This document shows, in pieces, positions 43,764 through 53,596 of a stretch of DNA of 64,000 nucleotides. Location: the NCBI GenBank assembly GCA_030695415.1, contig JAUYQZ010000049.1, positions 124,001 to 188,000 of the forward strand, given 5' to 3'. This DNA is from Hylemonella sp. Its GTDB lineage: Bacteria; Pseudomonadota; Gammaproteobacteria; Burkholderiales; Burkholderiaceae_C. The stretch's first letter is position 1. Each line of letters starts with the position of its first letter. A model generated the notes under the pieces. That model was not told the DNA's origin and searched no databases. It saw only the letters and a program-made list of their open reading frames with translations. The translations under genes and the position numbers were made by a program.

Positions 43764-45526
43764 GCCGCGCCGTCGTCACATGGATCGCCGGCCCGGTGCT
43801 GCATGCCACCAAGCAGGGCCCCTTCGCACTGCGCGAGTCGGTGCGCGTGGGGCCGCAGTCGCTGCTGGGCGAAGTGGTGCGCATCCACGGCGAGCAGATC
43901 GTGGTACAGGTCTACGAGGACACCACCGGCCTGCGTCCGGGCACCGAGGTGCACGGCGACGGTCAGCCGCTGGCCATTCGTGTCGGCCCGGGCCTGCTGG
44001 GTCACATCTTTGACGGCTTGCTGCGGCCGCTGTCGGGCACCGACTCGGCCTGGGTGCAGCCGGGCATGCGCAGCGCGTCCAGTGAGCTGCTGCATTTCCA
44101 GCCGCGCATCCAGCCCGGCGCGCTGCTGGCGCCGGGGGCCGTGATCGGGCAGGCGCAAGCCGCAGCGGGCCGTGCGCAGCTCTGCCTGGCGCCGCCCGAT
44201 GTCAGCGGCATTGTCGATTCAGTGGTGGCGCCGGGCGACTACACCGACACGGCCACCGTGTGCGTGGTGCGCCAGGGCGACGGCCGCCTGCGCGAACTGG
44301 CCATGAGCCACGCCTGGCCCGTGCGCACGCCCCGGCCGGTGCTGCGGCGCGTGCCGTCGACCGCGCCGCTGGTCACCGGCCAGCGCATCATCGACAGCCT
44401 GTTCCCGGTGGCGCAGGGCGGCAAGGCCGCCATCCCGGGCGGCTTCGGCACCGGCAAGACAGTGTTGCTGGAGTCGCTGGCCAAGGGCTGCAATGCCGAT
44501 GTCATCGTCTATCTCGGCTGCGGCGAACGCGGCAACGAGATGGCCGGCGTGCTCGACGAATTCCCCACCCTGACCGACCCGCGCACCGGGCGCCCGCTGA
44601 TGGAGCGCACGGTGATCATCGCCAACACCTCGAACATGCCGGTGGCGGCGCGCGAGGCCAGCATCTACTGCGCCATCACCGTCGCCGAGTACTTCCGCGA
44701 CCAGGGCCTGCACGTGGCCCTGATGGCCGACTCCACCAGCCGCTGGGCGGAGGCGCTGCGCGAGGTCTCGGGCCGCTTCGGCGAACTGCCGGGCGAAGGC
44801 GGCTACCCGGCCTACCTCTCGGGCCGGCTGGCCGATTTCTACGAGCGGGCCGCGCTGGCCGAAACCCTCGGCGGCGGCACCGGCTCGGTCACCGTGATGG
44901 GCGCCATCAGCCCGCCCTCGGGCGACTTCTCCGAGCCCGTGACCAGCCACACCAAACGCTACGTGCGCGCATTCTGGGCGCTCGACGTCAAGCGCGCGCA
45001 GGCGCGCTTCTATCCCGCCATCCACCCGCTGCAGTCGTATGCGGAAGACGCGCGCGAATTTGCGCCCTGGTGGACGGCGCAGGGCAACGGCCAATGGCTG
45101 GCGCTGCGCCAGCGCTTCCTCACCCTGCTCGACGAGCAGGCGCAGCTCGAACGCATGGCGCGCATCATCGGCAAGGATGCGATGCCCGCGCGCCAGCAGC
45201 TCACGCTGCTGTGCGCCGACCTGCTGAACGAAGCCTTCCTGCGGCAGTCGGCCTTCTCGGAGATCGACCGCGTCTGCAGCCCGGCGCGCCAGGGCGCGAT
45301 GATGCGCCTGCTGGGCCGTTTCATCGACCTGGCCCAGGCCGCCCAGGCCGCCGGCGTCGAGCCCGAGCGGATCAGCGCGCTGGCCTGCCTGCGCCCGCTG
45401 CAGCGCATGGGCGAGGAGATCGCCGACCACGAGTTGCCCCGCTTCGCGGAACTGCAGGCGCGCATGGAGCGCGAATTCGCGCAGTTGACCCCCAACCAGG
45501 AAGCCCGCGATGCAACTCACGGTTGA
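43760..45526 (+). CDS. V/A-type ATPase catalytic subunit A
   Basis: Nucleotide-hydrolysing subunit of 588 aa. The P-loop GGFGTGKTVLLESLA is near residue 230 and the catalytic Glu is in YLGCGERGNEMA. Other family blocks are NTSNMPVAAREASIY, DSTSRWAEALREVSGRFGELPGEGGYPAYL and ISPPSGDFSEPVT. The bulge domain typical of A subunits (about residues 110-200) is present, which distinguishes it from an F1 beta subunit. No intein is present. Its end overlaps the B gene by 17 bases. Confidence 0.97.
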   Translation: MSRAVVTWIAGPVLHATKQGPFALRESVRVGPQSLLGEVVRIHGEQIVVQVYEDTTGLRPGTEVHGDGQPLAIRVGPGLLGHIFDGLLRPLSGTDSAWVQPGMRSASSELLHFQPRIQPGALLAPGAVIGQAQAAAGRAQLCLAPPDVSGIVDSVVAPGDYTDTATVCVVRQGDGRLRELAMSHAWPVRTPRPVLRRVPSTAPLVTGQRIIDSLFPVAQGGKAAIPGGFGTGKTVLLESLAKGCNADVIVYLGCGERGNEMAGVLDEFPTLTDPRTGRPLMERTVIIANTSNMPVAAREASIYCAITVAEYFRDQGLHVALMADSTSRWAEALREVSGRFGELPGEGGYPAYLSGRLADFYERAALAETLGGGTGSVTVMGAISPPSGDFSEPVTSHTKRYVRAFWALDVKRAQARFYPAIHPLQSYAEDAREFAPWWTAQGNGQWLALRQRFLTLLDEQAQLERMARIIGKDAMPARQQLTLLCADLLNEAFLRQSAFSEIDRVCSPARQGAMMRLLGRFIDLAQAAQAAGVEPERISALACLRPLQRMGEEIADHELPRFAELQARMEREFAQLTPNQEARDATHG

Positions 45527-46883
45527 AGGCGCCGCCACACGGCTCGAAGGCCCGCTGCTCTTCCTGCGCCGCACGCTCGACGTCGGCCTGTCCGACGCGG
45601 TGGAAGTACGCGGACCCGACGGCCGCGCCCGGCTCGGGCGCATCGCCGCCATCGACGAGGAGTTCATGACCATCGAGGTGCTCGAATCGACCGCTGGCCT
45701 CACCCTCGAAGGCACGGTGGTGCGCTTCCAGGGCAAGCCGCTGACCTTCGGCCTGGGCCCGGGCATCCTCGGGCGCGTCTTCAACGGCGTCGGCCAGGTC
45801 ATCGACGGCGGCCCCCCGGTGGCCGCGCACCACCAGGTTCCCATCGACGGCCTGCCCATCAACCCGGTGGCGCGCGCGCTGCCGCGCGACTTCATCGAGA
45901 CCGGCATCAGCACCCTGGACCTGATGAACAGCCTGGTGCGCGGCCAGAAGCTGCCGCTGTTCTCGGGCGGCGGGCTGCCGCACGACCGGCTGGCGGTCGA
46001 GATCGCCAACCACGCGCGTCTGCGCCAGGGTGATGAGGACTTCGTCATCGTCTTCGCCGGCATCGGCGTGCCCCACGACAGCGCCGAATACTTCCGCCGC
46101 AGCCTGGAGCAGAGTGGCGCGCTGGAGCGCACCGCGCTGTTCCTCAACCTGGCCAGTGACTCCAGCACCCAGCGGCTGCTGACGCCGCGCTTCGCCCTCA
46201 GCGCGGCCGAGTACCTGGCTTTCAAGCAAGGCCTGCACGTGCTGGTGATCATGACGGACATGACCAACTACTGCGAAGCGCTGCGCGAGGTATCGTCGAG
46301 CAAGGGCGAGATTCCCAGCCGCAAGGGCTTCCCCGGCTACATGTACTCGGACCTGGCCACGCTGTTCGAACGCGCCGGCTGCCTGCGCGGCGCGCCCGGC
46401 ACGCTGACGCAGCTGTCGATCCTGACCATGCCGGCCGACGACATCAGCCACCCCATCCCCGACCTCACCGGCTACATCACCGAAGGCCAGATCGTGCTCT
46501 CGCGTGACCTCGACCGGCGCGGCATCTACCCGCCCATCAACGTGCTGCCCAGCCTGTCGCGCCTGATGAAGGACGGCATCGGTGGCAAGTACACCGACCC
46601 CGACCACCCGGCCCTGGCCAGCCAGCTGTATGCGGCCTGCGCGCGCGCGGCGCAGGCCCGCGTGCTGGCCAGCGTGGTGGGCGAGGAAGGCCTGGCCGAG
46701 ACCGACCGCCGCTACCTGCGCTTCGGCAGCGGCTTCGAGCAGACGCTGGCCAGCCAGAACGAGGCGCGCTCATTGGAGCAGAGCATGGCGCTGGGCTGGG
46801 CCCTGCTGGCCGGGTTGCCCGTCAGCGAGCTCACGCGCCTGAGCGATGCGCAGATCGCCCGGCACATCGAAGGCCGGGCATGA
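45510..46883 (+). CDS. V/A-type ATPase regulatory subunit B
   Basis: Non-catalytic nucleotide-binding partner of A (457 aa). The P-loop lacks the usual GKT (LPLFSGGGLPHDRLAVEIA), as expected for B. Other blocks are MTDMTNYCEALREVSSSKGEIPSRKGFPGYMYSDL, ILTMPADDISHPIPDLTGYI and RDLDRRGIYPPINVLPSLSRLM. The start within the A gene end is the first ATG of the frame. It is followed by D with an ATGA overlap. Confidence 0.97.
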   Translation: MQLTVEGAATRLEGPLLFLRRTLDVGLSDAVEVRGPDGRARLGRIAAIDEEFMTIEVLESTAGLTLEGTVVRFQGKPLTFGLGPGILGRVFNGVGQVIDGGPPVAAHHQVPIDGLPINPVARALPRDFIETGISTLDLMNSLVRGQKLPLFSGGGLPHDRLAVEIANHARLRQGDEDFVIVFAGIGVPHDSAEYFRRSLEQSGALERTALFLNLASDSSTQRLLTPRFALSAAEYLAFKQGLHVLVIMTDMTNYCEALREVSSSKGEIPSRKGFPGYMYSDLATLFERAGCLRGAPGTLTQLSILTMPADDISHPIPDLTGYITEGQIVLSRDLDRRGIYPPINVLPSLSRLMKDGIGGKYTDPDHPALASQLYAACARAAQARVLASVVGEEGLAETDRRYLRFGSGFEQTLASQNEARSLEQSMALGWALLAGLPVSELTRLSDAQIARHIEGRA

Positions 46884-47482
46884 GCGACGTCAGCCCGACC
46901 CGCAGCGCCGTCATCGAACTGAAGGACGAGCGCCGTGCCATGCACGAGGGCCATGTCTTCCTCGACGAAAAATGCCTGCTGCTGGCCGGCGAAATCCTGC
47001 GCGAACTGGAGCGCTACGGCCGGCTGCAGCGCGACTTCCAGGCGGTGCATGCCAGCGCCCTGGCCGCCCTGCAGGGCGCCGTGGCCCGCCACGGCCTGCA
47101 GGGCCTGCAGGTGCATCCGCCGGCCGACCTCGCCGGGGCCCAACTGCGCATCGCTGCGCACTCGCTGATGGGCGTCCGGCTGCAGGAGGCCACGTGGCTG
47201 GCCGGCACGGCGGCCGCGCCCGAGGCCGTCCAGCCCTCGCCCGAGGCACGGGCCTGCCAGCAGGCCTTTGCCCAGGTGCTGGCGCGGGCCGCCGAACTGG
47301 CAGCCGTCTCGGGCAACCTGGAACGCCTGTCGCTCGAATACCAGCGCTCGGTACGCCGCGCCCGGGCCCTGCAGGATGTGATGCTGCCCGAGCTGACGCA
47401 TTCGATCGCCGACATCGAGGGCCGGCTCGAGGAACTGGAGCAGGAAGACGCGATCTGGATGCGCCGCGGCGTGGCGGGCTGA
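46880..47482 (+). CDS. V/A-type ATPase subunit D
   Basis: Central-shaft coiled-coil protein of 200 aa. The sequence VSPTRSAVIELKDERRAMHEGHVFLDEK resembles the subunit D N-terminus (P-T-R/K-x-x-L...L...G...L). The C-terminal helix RRARALQDVMLPELTHSIADIEGRLEELEQED matches the R-x-x-A-L-x-x-V-x-x-P pattern of the family. It is the last gene of the ATPase operon and converges on the kinase-cyclase gene with a 33-bp gap. Confidence 0.9.
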   Translation: MSDVSPTRSAVIELKDERRAMHEGHVFLDEKCLLLAGEILRELERYGRLQRDFQAVHASALAALQGAVARHGLQGLQVHPPADLAGAQLRIAAHSLMGVRLQEATWLAGTAAAPEAVQPSPEARACQQAFAQVLARAAELAAVSGNLERLSLEYQRSVRRARALQDVMLPELTHSIADIEGRLEELEQEDAIWMRRGVAG

Positions 47483-47515
47483 AGGCCTGTGCGGGCGTGG
47501 TGCGCCCGCCCGTCC

Positions 47516-49648
47516 TCAATGCCCGCCGGCCTTGCGCGCGACAGCCAGAAAGCGGGCCCGGTCCTCGGGCTTGTCGATCTGGCCGGCCAGGGCCTGCAGC
47601 AGTTCGCCCCAATCGGTCTGCCGGCTCGCCTCGCGGCGCACCAGGGTTCGGGCCAGGGGGCCGATGTGCTGGCTCAGCGCGCGTTCGATCGGTTCGAGTT
47701 GTTCCGGCTCGAAGTTGGACACCCCGCTGGTGCTGGTGCTGGTGCGCGTGGCGCTGCGCCCGCTGGCACCCGGCACAGGACTGGACATCGGGCGGGACAG
47801 GGGCTGGCTCAGCGGCCGGCTGCGCAAGGCGCTGGCGCTTCGGCTGGAAGGCCCCAGGGGCGTCGTGAGGCCCGAGCGGCCGCTCTTCGGGTGCAGAAAA
47901 GCCTCGCGCACCACGGCGTCCTGGATGGAAACCGACAGCAGCTCGCGCAGCCCCTGGGCGTCGGCGGCACGAGAGACGCTCTTCTTCACCAGCACATGCG
48001 CCAGCGGGCCGATGGCGCGGGTCAGCTCGACCTCGATGACCTGCACCTCCTCGGCGCCAATGGTCTGCACGTCGGCCATCCGCAGCGTGGTGGCGTCATC
48101 CCTGGCGGGTGTCAGGCGCACGCCGCGCTGGTCCAGCAGGCGGTAGACCTCGTGCGCGCGCTGATGCTTGTCATGGCGCTCGCCGAGGAACTCGAACAGC
48201 TCGTCGGCGCCGTCGCTGATGCGCGAGATCACGTCGTAGTACGCGCGCGAGACCATGATCTGGTTCGCGCTGGAGAAATCCATGATGCGCTGGGCCACGT
48301 TGATGCCGTCGCCCACCACGTTGATGCGGTCGTTGATGTCCTTGAGCAGGCGCAGCGGCCCCAGGTGCAGTCCCACGCGCATGGACAGCTTCTCGTTGTG
48401 CTGCTGGCGCAGCAGGTCGCGCAGCAGCTGCGCCGACTGCAGCGCCTCCTCCGGGTCGCCCAGGAAACAGATGGCCGCGCCGTCGCCCGTGTCCAGCATG
48501 ATGCGCGAGGCGGCGTCCACGCCCTCGATGGCCTTGCTCACGAGCTCGTTGAACCGGGTCTTGAGCGCCACCTGCTGGTCCACGCTGCGCGTCGAATAGG
48601 CCACCAAGTCCAGGAACATGATGGTACCCATCACGTTCTTGCGCAGCGCGTCCTCCCCATCCCCCGGGCGCGAGAAGGCCGCAGCCCGCCCGGCGTCCAT
48701 CACCTCGGTGTTGAGCTGCGTCTTCACCTCGGTCATGAGTTGCGTGCGCAGCTCGGTACGGACGTGCTCCGTACTGCGCAGCACCTCGCGCAGCGCCGCC
48801 ACGTTCTGCGGACGGTCCTTCTCGTGGGGCTGCAGCGCCCAGTCGATGGCCTGCAGCAGGTCGTGGCCGAAAGCCCCGCGGCTGGCCAGGTCCACGGCCT
48901 TGGGCATGGTGTCGTCGCGCACGCGCGCAGCGGCCTCCAGCGGCTTGTGCCCGGTGGTCATCCAGTACATGACCGCGCCCAGCGAGTACAGATCGGTCCA
49001 GGGCCCCTGGTTGCCCCGGCTGTGGTACTGCTCGAAGGGGGCGTAGCCCGGAGTCACGATATTGGTCATGTCGTGGTCCTTGCTGACACGGCGCGCGGCC
49101 CCGAAGTCCAGCAGCACCGGGCTGCCATCGGCGCGGATGTAGATGTTGTCCGGCTTGATGTCACGGTGCAGGAAGTTCAGCTTGTGCACCGCCTCCAGTC
49201 CGTCGAGCAGGGGATAGACCAGCTGCAGCAGCGCCGCCTGGTCCAGGCCGGTCTGGCGCGCCACCCAGTGCTTCAGCGGATCGCCGGACTCATAGTCCAT
49301 GACGATGTAGGCGGTGCCGTTCTCCTTGAAGTAGCGCAGCACCCGCACGATGTTGGGATGGCGGAAGGAAGCCAGGGCGCGGGCCTCGTCCACGAAGCGG
49401 TCCAGGCCCCAGTTAAAGCGCTCGCTGTTTTCCTCCGAGCGCACCCGCACGGTGCGGTCCTCACCGCGCACCGCCACATCGGCCGGGAAATACTCCTTGA
49501 TGGCCACCTGCAGTTGCAGGTTCACGTCCTGCGCCAGGTAAGTGATGCCGAAGCCGCCACCGCCCAGGACCTTGTCGATGCGGTATTCGTGGATGGCCTG
49601 GCCGGGCTCCAGCGCCGCCACGTCCCCGGAACTCACAGGCTCAGTCAT
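47516..49648 (-). CDS. Ser/Thr protein kinase-class III nucleotide cyclase fusion
   Basis: Cytosolic protein of 710 aa. Residues ~20-290 are a Hanks-type kinase: G-loop LGGGGFGITYLA, Lys51 in VAIKEYF, HRDIKPDN, LLDFGAARR and the activation loop ending in TPGYAPFEQY. The APFEQY form is common in bacterial membrane-associated kinases. Residues ~345-520 form an adenylate/guanylate cyclase domain with metal Asp in MFLDLVAYSTRS and GDGAAICFLG, plus GDGINVAQRI. The C-terminal ~180 residues are partly low complexity with a repeated IGPLARTLVRR / IGPLAHVLVKK motif. Base specificity (ATP or GTP) is not settled. It follows the heme sensor gene by 16 bp. Confidence 0.9.
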   Translation of the reverse strand: MTEPVSSGDVAALEPGQAIHEYRIDKVLGGGGFGITYLAQDVNLQLQVAIKEYFPADVAVRGEDRTVRVRSEENSERFNWGLDRFVDEARALASFRHPNIVRVLRYFKENGTAYIVMDYESGDPLKHWVARQTGLDQAALLQLVYPLLDGLEAVHKLNFLHRDIKPDNIYIRADGSPVLLDFGAARRVSKDHDMTNIVTPGYAPFEQYHSRGNQGPWTDLYSLGAVMYWMTTGHKPLEAAARVRDDTMPKAVDLASRGAFGHDLLQAIDWALQPHEKDRPQNVAALREVLRSTEHVRTELRTQLMTEVKTQLNTEVMDAGRAAAFSRPGDGEDALRKNVMGTIMFLDLVAYSTRSVDQQVALKTRFNELVSKAIEGVDAASRIMLDTGDGAAICFLGDPEEALQSAQLLRDLLRQQHNEKLSMRVGLHLGPLRLLKDINDRINVVGDGINVAQRIMDFSSANQIMVSRAYYDVISRISDGADELFEFLGERHDKHQRAHEVYRLLDQRGVRLTPARDDATTLRMADVQTIGAEEVQVIEVELTRAIGPLAHVLVKKSVSRAADAQGLRELLSVSIQDAVVREAFLHPKSGRSGLTTPLGPSSRSASALRSRPLSQPLSRPMSSPVPGASGRSATRTSTSTSGVSNFEPEQLEPIERALSQHIGPLARTLVRREASRQTDWGELLQALAGQIDKPEDRARFLAVARKAGGH

Positions 49649-49664
49649 GTGCGCATGCCGATCG

Positions 49665-50543
49665 TCAATCGCCCCGGTCGATCATCTGCATGGCCTTGTC
49701 CAGGCTGCGGCGCATGCGGTTGAAGGCACCGCCCAGCACCGCCATCTCGTCGCGTCCGCCCTCGGCAAACTCGGGCACGTCAAAGTCGCCCGTGCTGACC
49801 TGGTCAGCCGCCAGCGACATCTTGCGGATCGGCCGCACGATCAGCCAGCTCAGCATGAGGTTGAGCACCACGAAAACCAGCAGGAACACGCCCGCCAGCG
49901 AGATCAGGAAGGTCTTCAGGGCCCGCTCGGCGTTCTGCATCGACAACTCCATGGGCACGGTCACCACCTGCGCGCCCACGATCTCGTTGTGCTTCCAACC
50001 AAAGCCGTTGGCCTCGCCGTAGATCTTGAGCATGCTGGCCGGCGCGGCCGAGGGAACGCTGTGGCAACTCAGACAGGCGGCATTCGTGATCTGGATGGGC
50101 TTGGCGATGTAGAGAATGCGGCCGGTCGCGCCGCTGCGCTCCGAAACCAGCTCTTTGGTCCCGCTGTCCTGCCGGAACCGCTGCACGATGTCGGCCTCCC
50201 AGTCGGTCACGCGGTCGCGCGGGTTGGTGGGGTTCAGCGTGGCTTCCTTGTAACCAAAGCCCGGATGCTTCTTCTGCACCGCCGACAGAATCTCCGTCGC
50301 GGCATAGAAGGACACGGCCTGCGGCATGAAAACCTCCTCCAGCCGGGGATCGAGCAGCGGCTTGATCTGCTCGACCGTGTAGGACCGGGCGGCATGGGCC
50401 GTCTCCATCATGAGGCGTGCGCTGCGCACCACCTCATCGCGGGCGTTGTCCAGCAGCAACTCGCGGGATATCAACCCGGCTGCGGCAAAGCCGACCAGGA
50501 AGACGGCCACCAGCACCAGATTGAATTTGAGTCTCAAGCCCAT
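49665..50543 (-). CDS. DUF3365 c-type heme sensor with HAMP domain
   Basis: Protein of 292 aa with TM1 (~7-28), a periplasmic region, TM2 (~211-235) and a cytoplasmic HAMP-like domain (~236-285). The periplasmic part is a Tll0287/DUF3365-type domain with one c-heme motif, CLSCH, at 157-161. No kinase or methyl-accepting domain follows the HAMP, so output must go through a partner. The adjacent co-directional kinase-cyclase gene 16 bp away is the obvious candidate. I chose the ATG at 50543 because the upstream reading adds 62 non-conserved residues. Confidence 0.87.
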   Translation of the reverse strand: MGLRLKFNLVLVAVFLVGFAAAGLISRELLLDNARDEVVRSARLMMETAHAARSYTVEQIKPLLDPRLEEVFMPQAVSFYAATEILSAVQKKHPGFGYKEATLNPTNPRDRVTDWEADIVQRFRQDSGTKELVSERSGATGRILYIAKPIQITNAACLSCHSVPSAAPASMLKIYGEANGFGWKHNEIVGAQVVTVPMELSMQNAERALKTFLISLAGVFLLVFVVLNLMLSWLIVRPIRKMSLAADQVSTGDFDVPEFAEGGRDEMAVLGGAFNRMRRSLDKAMQMIDRGD

Positions 50544-50673
50544 GGAACCCCCAGCCGTATGTGAATGAACACCTGCCCCGTTCGTGCGGTCACAGTGTAG
50601 CTTTCTCGCGCCGCCCTGACCTTGCCGGTGTGGCGCACGCGGCGCGACCGCGGGTATTGATAGACTCGCCCGG

Positions 50674-53274
50674 ATGTCAGACCCGGCCGCCCTCCACACC
50701 CCCATGATGCAGCAGTACCTTGGCCTCAAGGCCGGGTACCCGCAGACCCTGCTGTTCTACCGCATGGGTGACTTCTACGAACTGTTCTACGCCGATGCCG
50801 AGAAGGCTGCGCGCCTGCTCGACATCACCCTCACCCAGCGCGGCCAGTCCGGCGGGCAGCCCGTGGTCATGGCCGGTGTGCCCTTCCATTCGGTCGAGGC
50901 CTACCTGGCGCGCCTCATCAAGCTGGGCGAATCGGTGGCCATCTGCGAGCAGGTGGGTGATGTGGCCACGGCCAAGGGCCCGGTGGAGCGCAAGGTGGTG
51001 CGCGTCGTCACCCCCGGCACCCTCACGGATTCCGCCCTGCTCAGTGACAAGAGCGAATCCCTGCTGCTGGCCGTGCACCAGGGCCCGCGCAACAGCCTGG
51101 GCCTGGCCTGGCTCAGCGTCACCCAGGGCGAAGTGAACCTGGCCGAGTGCAGCCCCGACGAGCTGCCCGAATGGCTGGCGCGCATCGCCCCGGGCGAGCT
51201 GATCTACAGCGCCGGCTGCACACCGGCCTTCGAGCAGCGACTGCAGGCGCTCAAGCAGGCCAGCGGCACGGCCCTGGCCCTGCGCCCCGAATGGCAGTTC
51301 GACAGCGCCCTGGGCCAGAACAAGTTGCTGGAACAGCTCAAGGCCGCCAGCCTGGCCAGCTGGGGCGCGCAGGAACTGCCCCAGGCCCACGCCGCCGCTG
51401 CCGCGCTGCTGGCCTATGCCGAGCACACCCAGGGCCGCGCACTCACCCACGTGCACAACGTACGTGTGCAGCGCAATGACCAGCTGATCGACCTGCCGCA
51501 GACCACGCGCCGCAACCTGGAGCTGGTGCAGACCCTGCGCGGCGAAGACAGCCCCACACTCTTCTCCCTGCTCGACACCTGCATGACCGGCATGGGCAGC
51601 CGCCTGCTCAAAAGCTGGCTGCTGGAGCCCGCGCGCGACCGCACCCAGGCGAAGGCCCGGCTGGACGCCATCACGCCCCTGCGCGCCGGCCCCTGGCCCA
51701 AACTGCGCGAGCAGCTCAAGGGCTGCAGCGACGTTGAGCGCATCACCGCGCGCATCGCCCTGCGCCAGGTACGCCCGCGCGAACTCGTGGCGCTGCAGCA
51801 GACGCTACAAAAAACAGAGCAACTTTCGCCGGTGCTGCAAGGCCAGACCGGCCTGCTGGCCCAGGTGGCCGAGCAGTTGCTACCGCCCGCCGGCTGCGCC
51901 GAACTGCTGGCCCGCTCCATACTGCCCGAGCCGGCCGCCCTGGTGCGCGACGGCGGTGTCATCAACGACGGTCTGGACACCGAGCTGGATGAGCTGCGCG
52001 CCATCCAGAACAACTGCGACGGTTTCCTGCTGGAGCTGGAAACGCGCGAACGGGTTCGCACCGGCATCAGCAACCTGCGCGTGCAGTTCAACAAGGTGCA
52101 CGGTTTCTACATCGAGATCACCAGCAGCAACCTGGACCGCGTGCCCGAGGACTACCGCCGCCGTCAGACCCTGAAGAACGCCGAGCGTTTCATCACGCCC
52201 GAGCTGAAAGCCTTCGAGGACAAGGCTCTCAGCGCCCAGGAACGCGCGCTGGCGCGCGAGAAGTGGTTGTACGAACAGTTGCTGGACCAGCTGGCGCCGC
52301 ACATCCCCGCCCTCACGCGCACCGCCCGCGCCCTGGCCACGCTGGACGTGCTCTGCACCCTGACCGAACGCTCGCTCACGCTGGAGTGGTGCGCACCCAC
52401 GTTTGCGAACGAACCCTGTATAGAGATCAGCCAGGGCCGCCACCCCGTGGTGCAGGCCCGCCTGGCCGAGACAAGTTCCGGCGCCTTCATCGCCAACGAC
52501 ACGCGCCTGGGGCCGAAGCAGCGCATGCAGATCATCACCGGCCCGAACATGGGCGGTAAATCCACCTACATGCGCCAGGTCGCGCTCATCGTGCTGCTGG
52601 CCTCCATGGGCAGCTACGTGCCGGCCAGCGCCTGCCGCCTCGGGCCCATCGACGCCATCCACACCCGCATCGGCGCCGCCGACGACCTGGCCAACGCCCA
52701 GTCCACCTTCATGCTGGAGATGACCGAGGCCGCGCAGATCCTGCACGCCGCCACGCCGCAGTCGCTGGTGCTGATGGACGAGATCGGCCGCGGCACCTCC
52801 ACCTTCGACGGCCTGGCCCTGGCCGGGGCCATTGCCACCCAGTTGCACGACAAGACCCAGGCTTACACGCTCTTCGCCACGCACTACTTCGAGCTCACCG
52901 AGTTCCCGGCCAAACACCACGCCGCCATCAACGTGCACGTGAGTGCCACCGAGTCGGGCCACGACATCGTCTTCCTGCACGAGATCCAGCAAGGCCCGGC
53001 CAGCCGCAGCTACGGCATCCAGGTCGCGCGCCTGGCCGGCATGCCCACGGCCGTGGTGAACCACGCGCGCCATGCGCTGGAGGCGCTGGAGACCAGCGCC
53101 TCGGAGTCGCAGAGTCAAGTGGACCTGTTCGCGCCGCCGCCGCTAATCGAAGCCACAACCCCCAGCGCGGTGGAAGCCAGACTGGCCGAGATCGATCCCG
53201 ACGCGCTCAGCCCGCGTGATGCGCTGGACGCGCTTTACCAGCTAAAGCAAGTTGCCCGGCGTAACACCCCCTGA
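50674..53274 (+). CDS. mutS: DNA mismatch repair protein MutS
   Basis: Mismatch-recognition ATPase of 866 aa. Domain I begins [28 protein letters not shown]; the F-x-E intercalating site lies at GDFYELF. The C-terminal ATPase has Walker [17 protein letters not shown], Walker [19 protein letters not shown] and THYFELTE. The dimerisation tail continues to the end. Divergent from the heme sensor gene with a 130-bp gap. mutL is not in the window. Confidence 0.98.
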   Translation: MSDPAALHTPMMQQYLGLKAGYPQTLLFYRMGDFYELFYADAEKAARLLDITLTQRGQSGGQPVVMAGVPFHSVEAYLARLIKLGESVAICEQVGDVATAKGPVERKVVRVVTPGTLTDSALLSDKSESLLLAVHQGPRNSLGLAWLSVTQGEVNLAECSPDELPEWLARIAPGELIYSAGCTPAFEQRLQALKQASGTALALRPEWQFDSALGQNKLLEQLKAASLASWGAQELPQAHAAAAALLAYAEHTQGRALTHVHNVRVQRNDQLIDLPQTTRRNLELVQTLRGEDSPTLFSLLDTCMTGMGSRLLKSWLLEPARDRTQAKARLDAITPLRAGPWPKLREQLKGCSDVERITARIALRQVRPRELVALQQTLQKTEQLSPVLQGQTGLLAQVAEQLLPPAGCAELLARSILPEPAALVRDGGVINDGLDTELDELRAIQNNCDGFLLELETRERVRTGISNLRVQFNKVHGFYIEITSSNLDRVPEDYRRRQTLKNAERFITPELKAFEDKALSAQERALAREKWLYEQLLDQLAPHIPALTRTARALATLDVLCTLTERSLTLEWCAPTFANEPCIEISQGRHPVVQARLAETSSGAFIANDTRLGPKQRMQIITGPNMGGKSTYMRQVALIVLLASMGSYVPASACRLGPIDAIHTRIGAADDLANAQSTFMLEMTEAAQILHAATPQSLVLMDEIGRGTSTFDGLALAGAIATQLHDKTQAYTLFATHYFELTEFPAKHHAAINVHVSATESGHDIVFLHEIQQGPASRSYGIQVARLAGMPTAVVNHARHALEALETSASESQSQVDLFAPPPLIEATTPSAVEARLAEIDPDALSPRDALDALYQLKQVARRNTP

Positions 53275-53305
53275 AGCAACCGGTATCCGCTACCATTGCG
53301 GCATC

Positions 53306-53596
53306 ATGAAACCCTCGGTCCTGCTGGAACACAAACGCCTTGCCGTCCGGGAAGCGACACGTCGCTACCGGGCGGCCAATCTGCGCGTGTTCGGTTCGGT
53401 CGTGCATGGCCGTGACACCGACGGCAGCGATCTGGATCTGCTGGTCGACCCCCTCCCCGGCACGACACTCTTCGACTTGGGTGGCCTGCAGGTGGAGCTG
53501 GAAGAGTTGCTGGGTGTGCAGGTCGATCTGCTGACCCCTGGCGATCTGCCTGCCAAGTTCCGCGACCAGGTGCTGGCCGAAGCCCTCCCCGTATGA
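53306..53596 (+). CDS. mntA: MntA-type nucleotidyltransferase antitoxin
   Basis: Small nucleotidyltransferase of 96 aa. The motif GSX10DXD is exact (GSVVHGRDTDGSDLD). In type VII toxin-antitoxin systems MntA neutralises its HEPN partner by adding AMP groups to a Tyr beside the HEPN active site. The start at 53306 follows mutS by 31 bp. Its stop overlaps the HepT start by ATGA, the expected arrangement. Confidence 0.88.
   Translation: MKPSVLLEHKRLAVREATRRYRAANLRVFGSVVHGRDTDGSDLDLLVDPLPGTTLFDLGGLQVELEELLGVQVDLLTPGDLPAKFRDQVLAEALPV

Noticed and set aside
43760..46883. F-type ATP synthase alpha/beta genes
   Set aside because: The A subunit has the V-type bulge domain, and the gene order with I, K, E, F and D subunits is that of a V/A-type enzyme.
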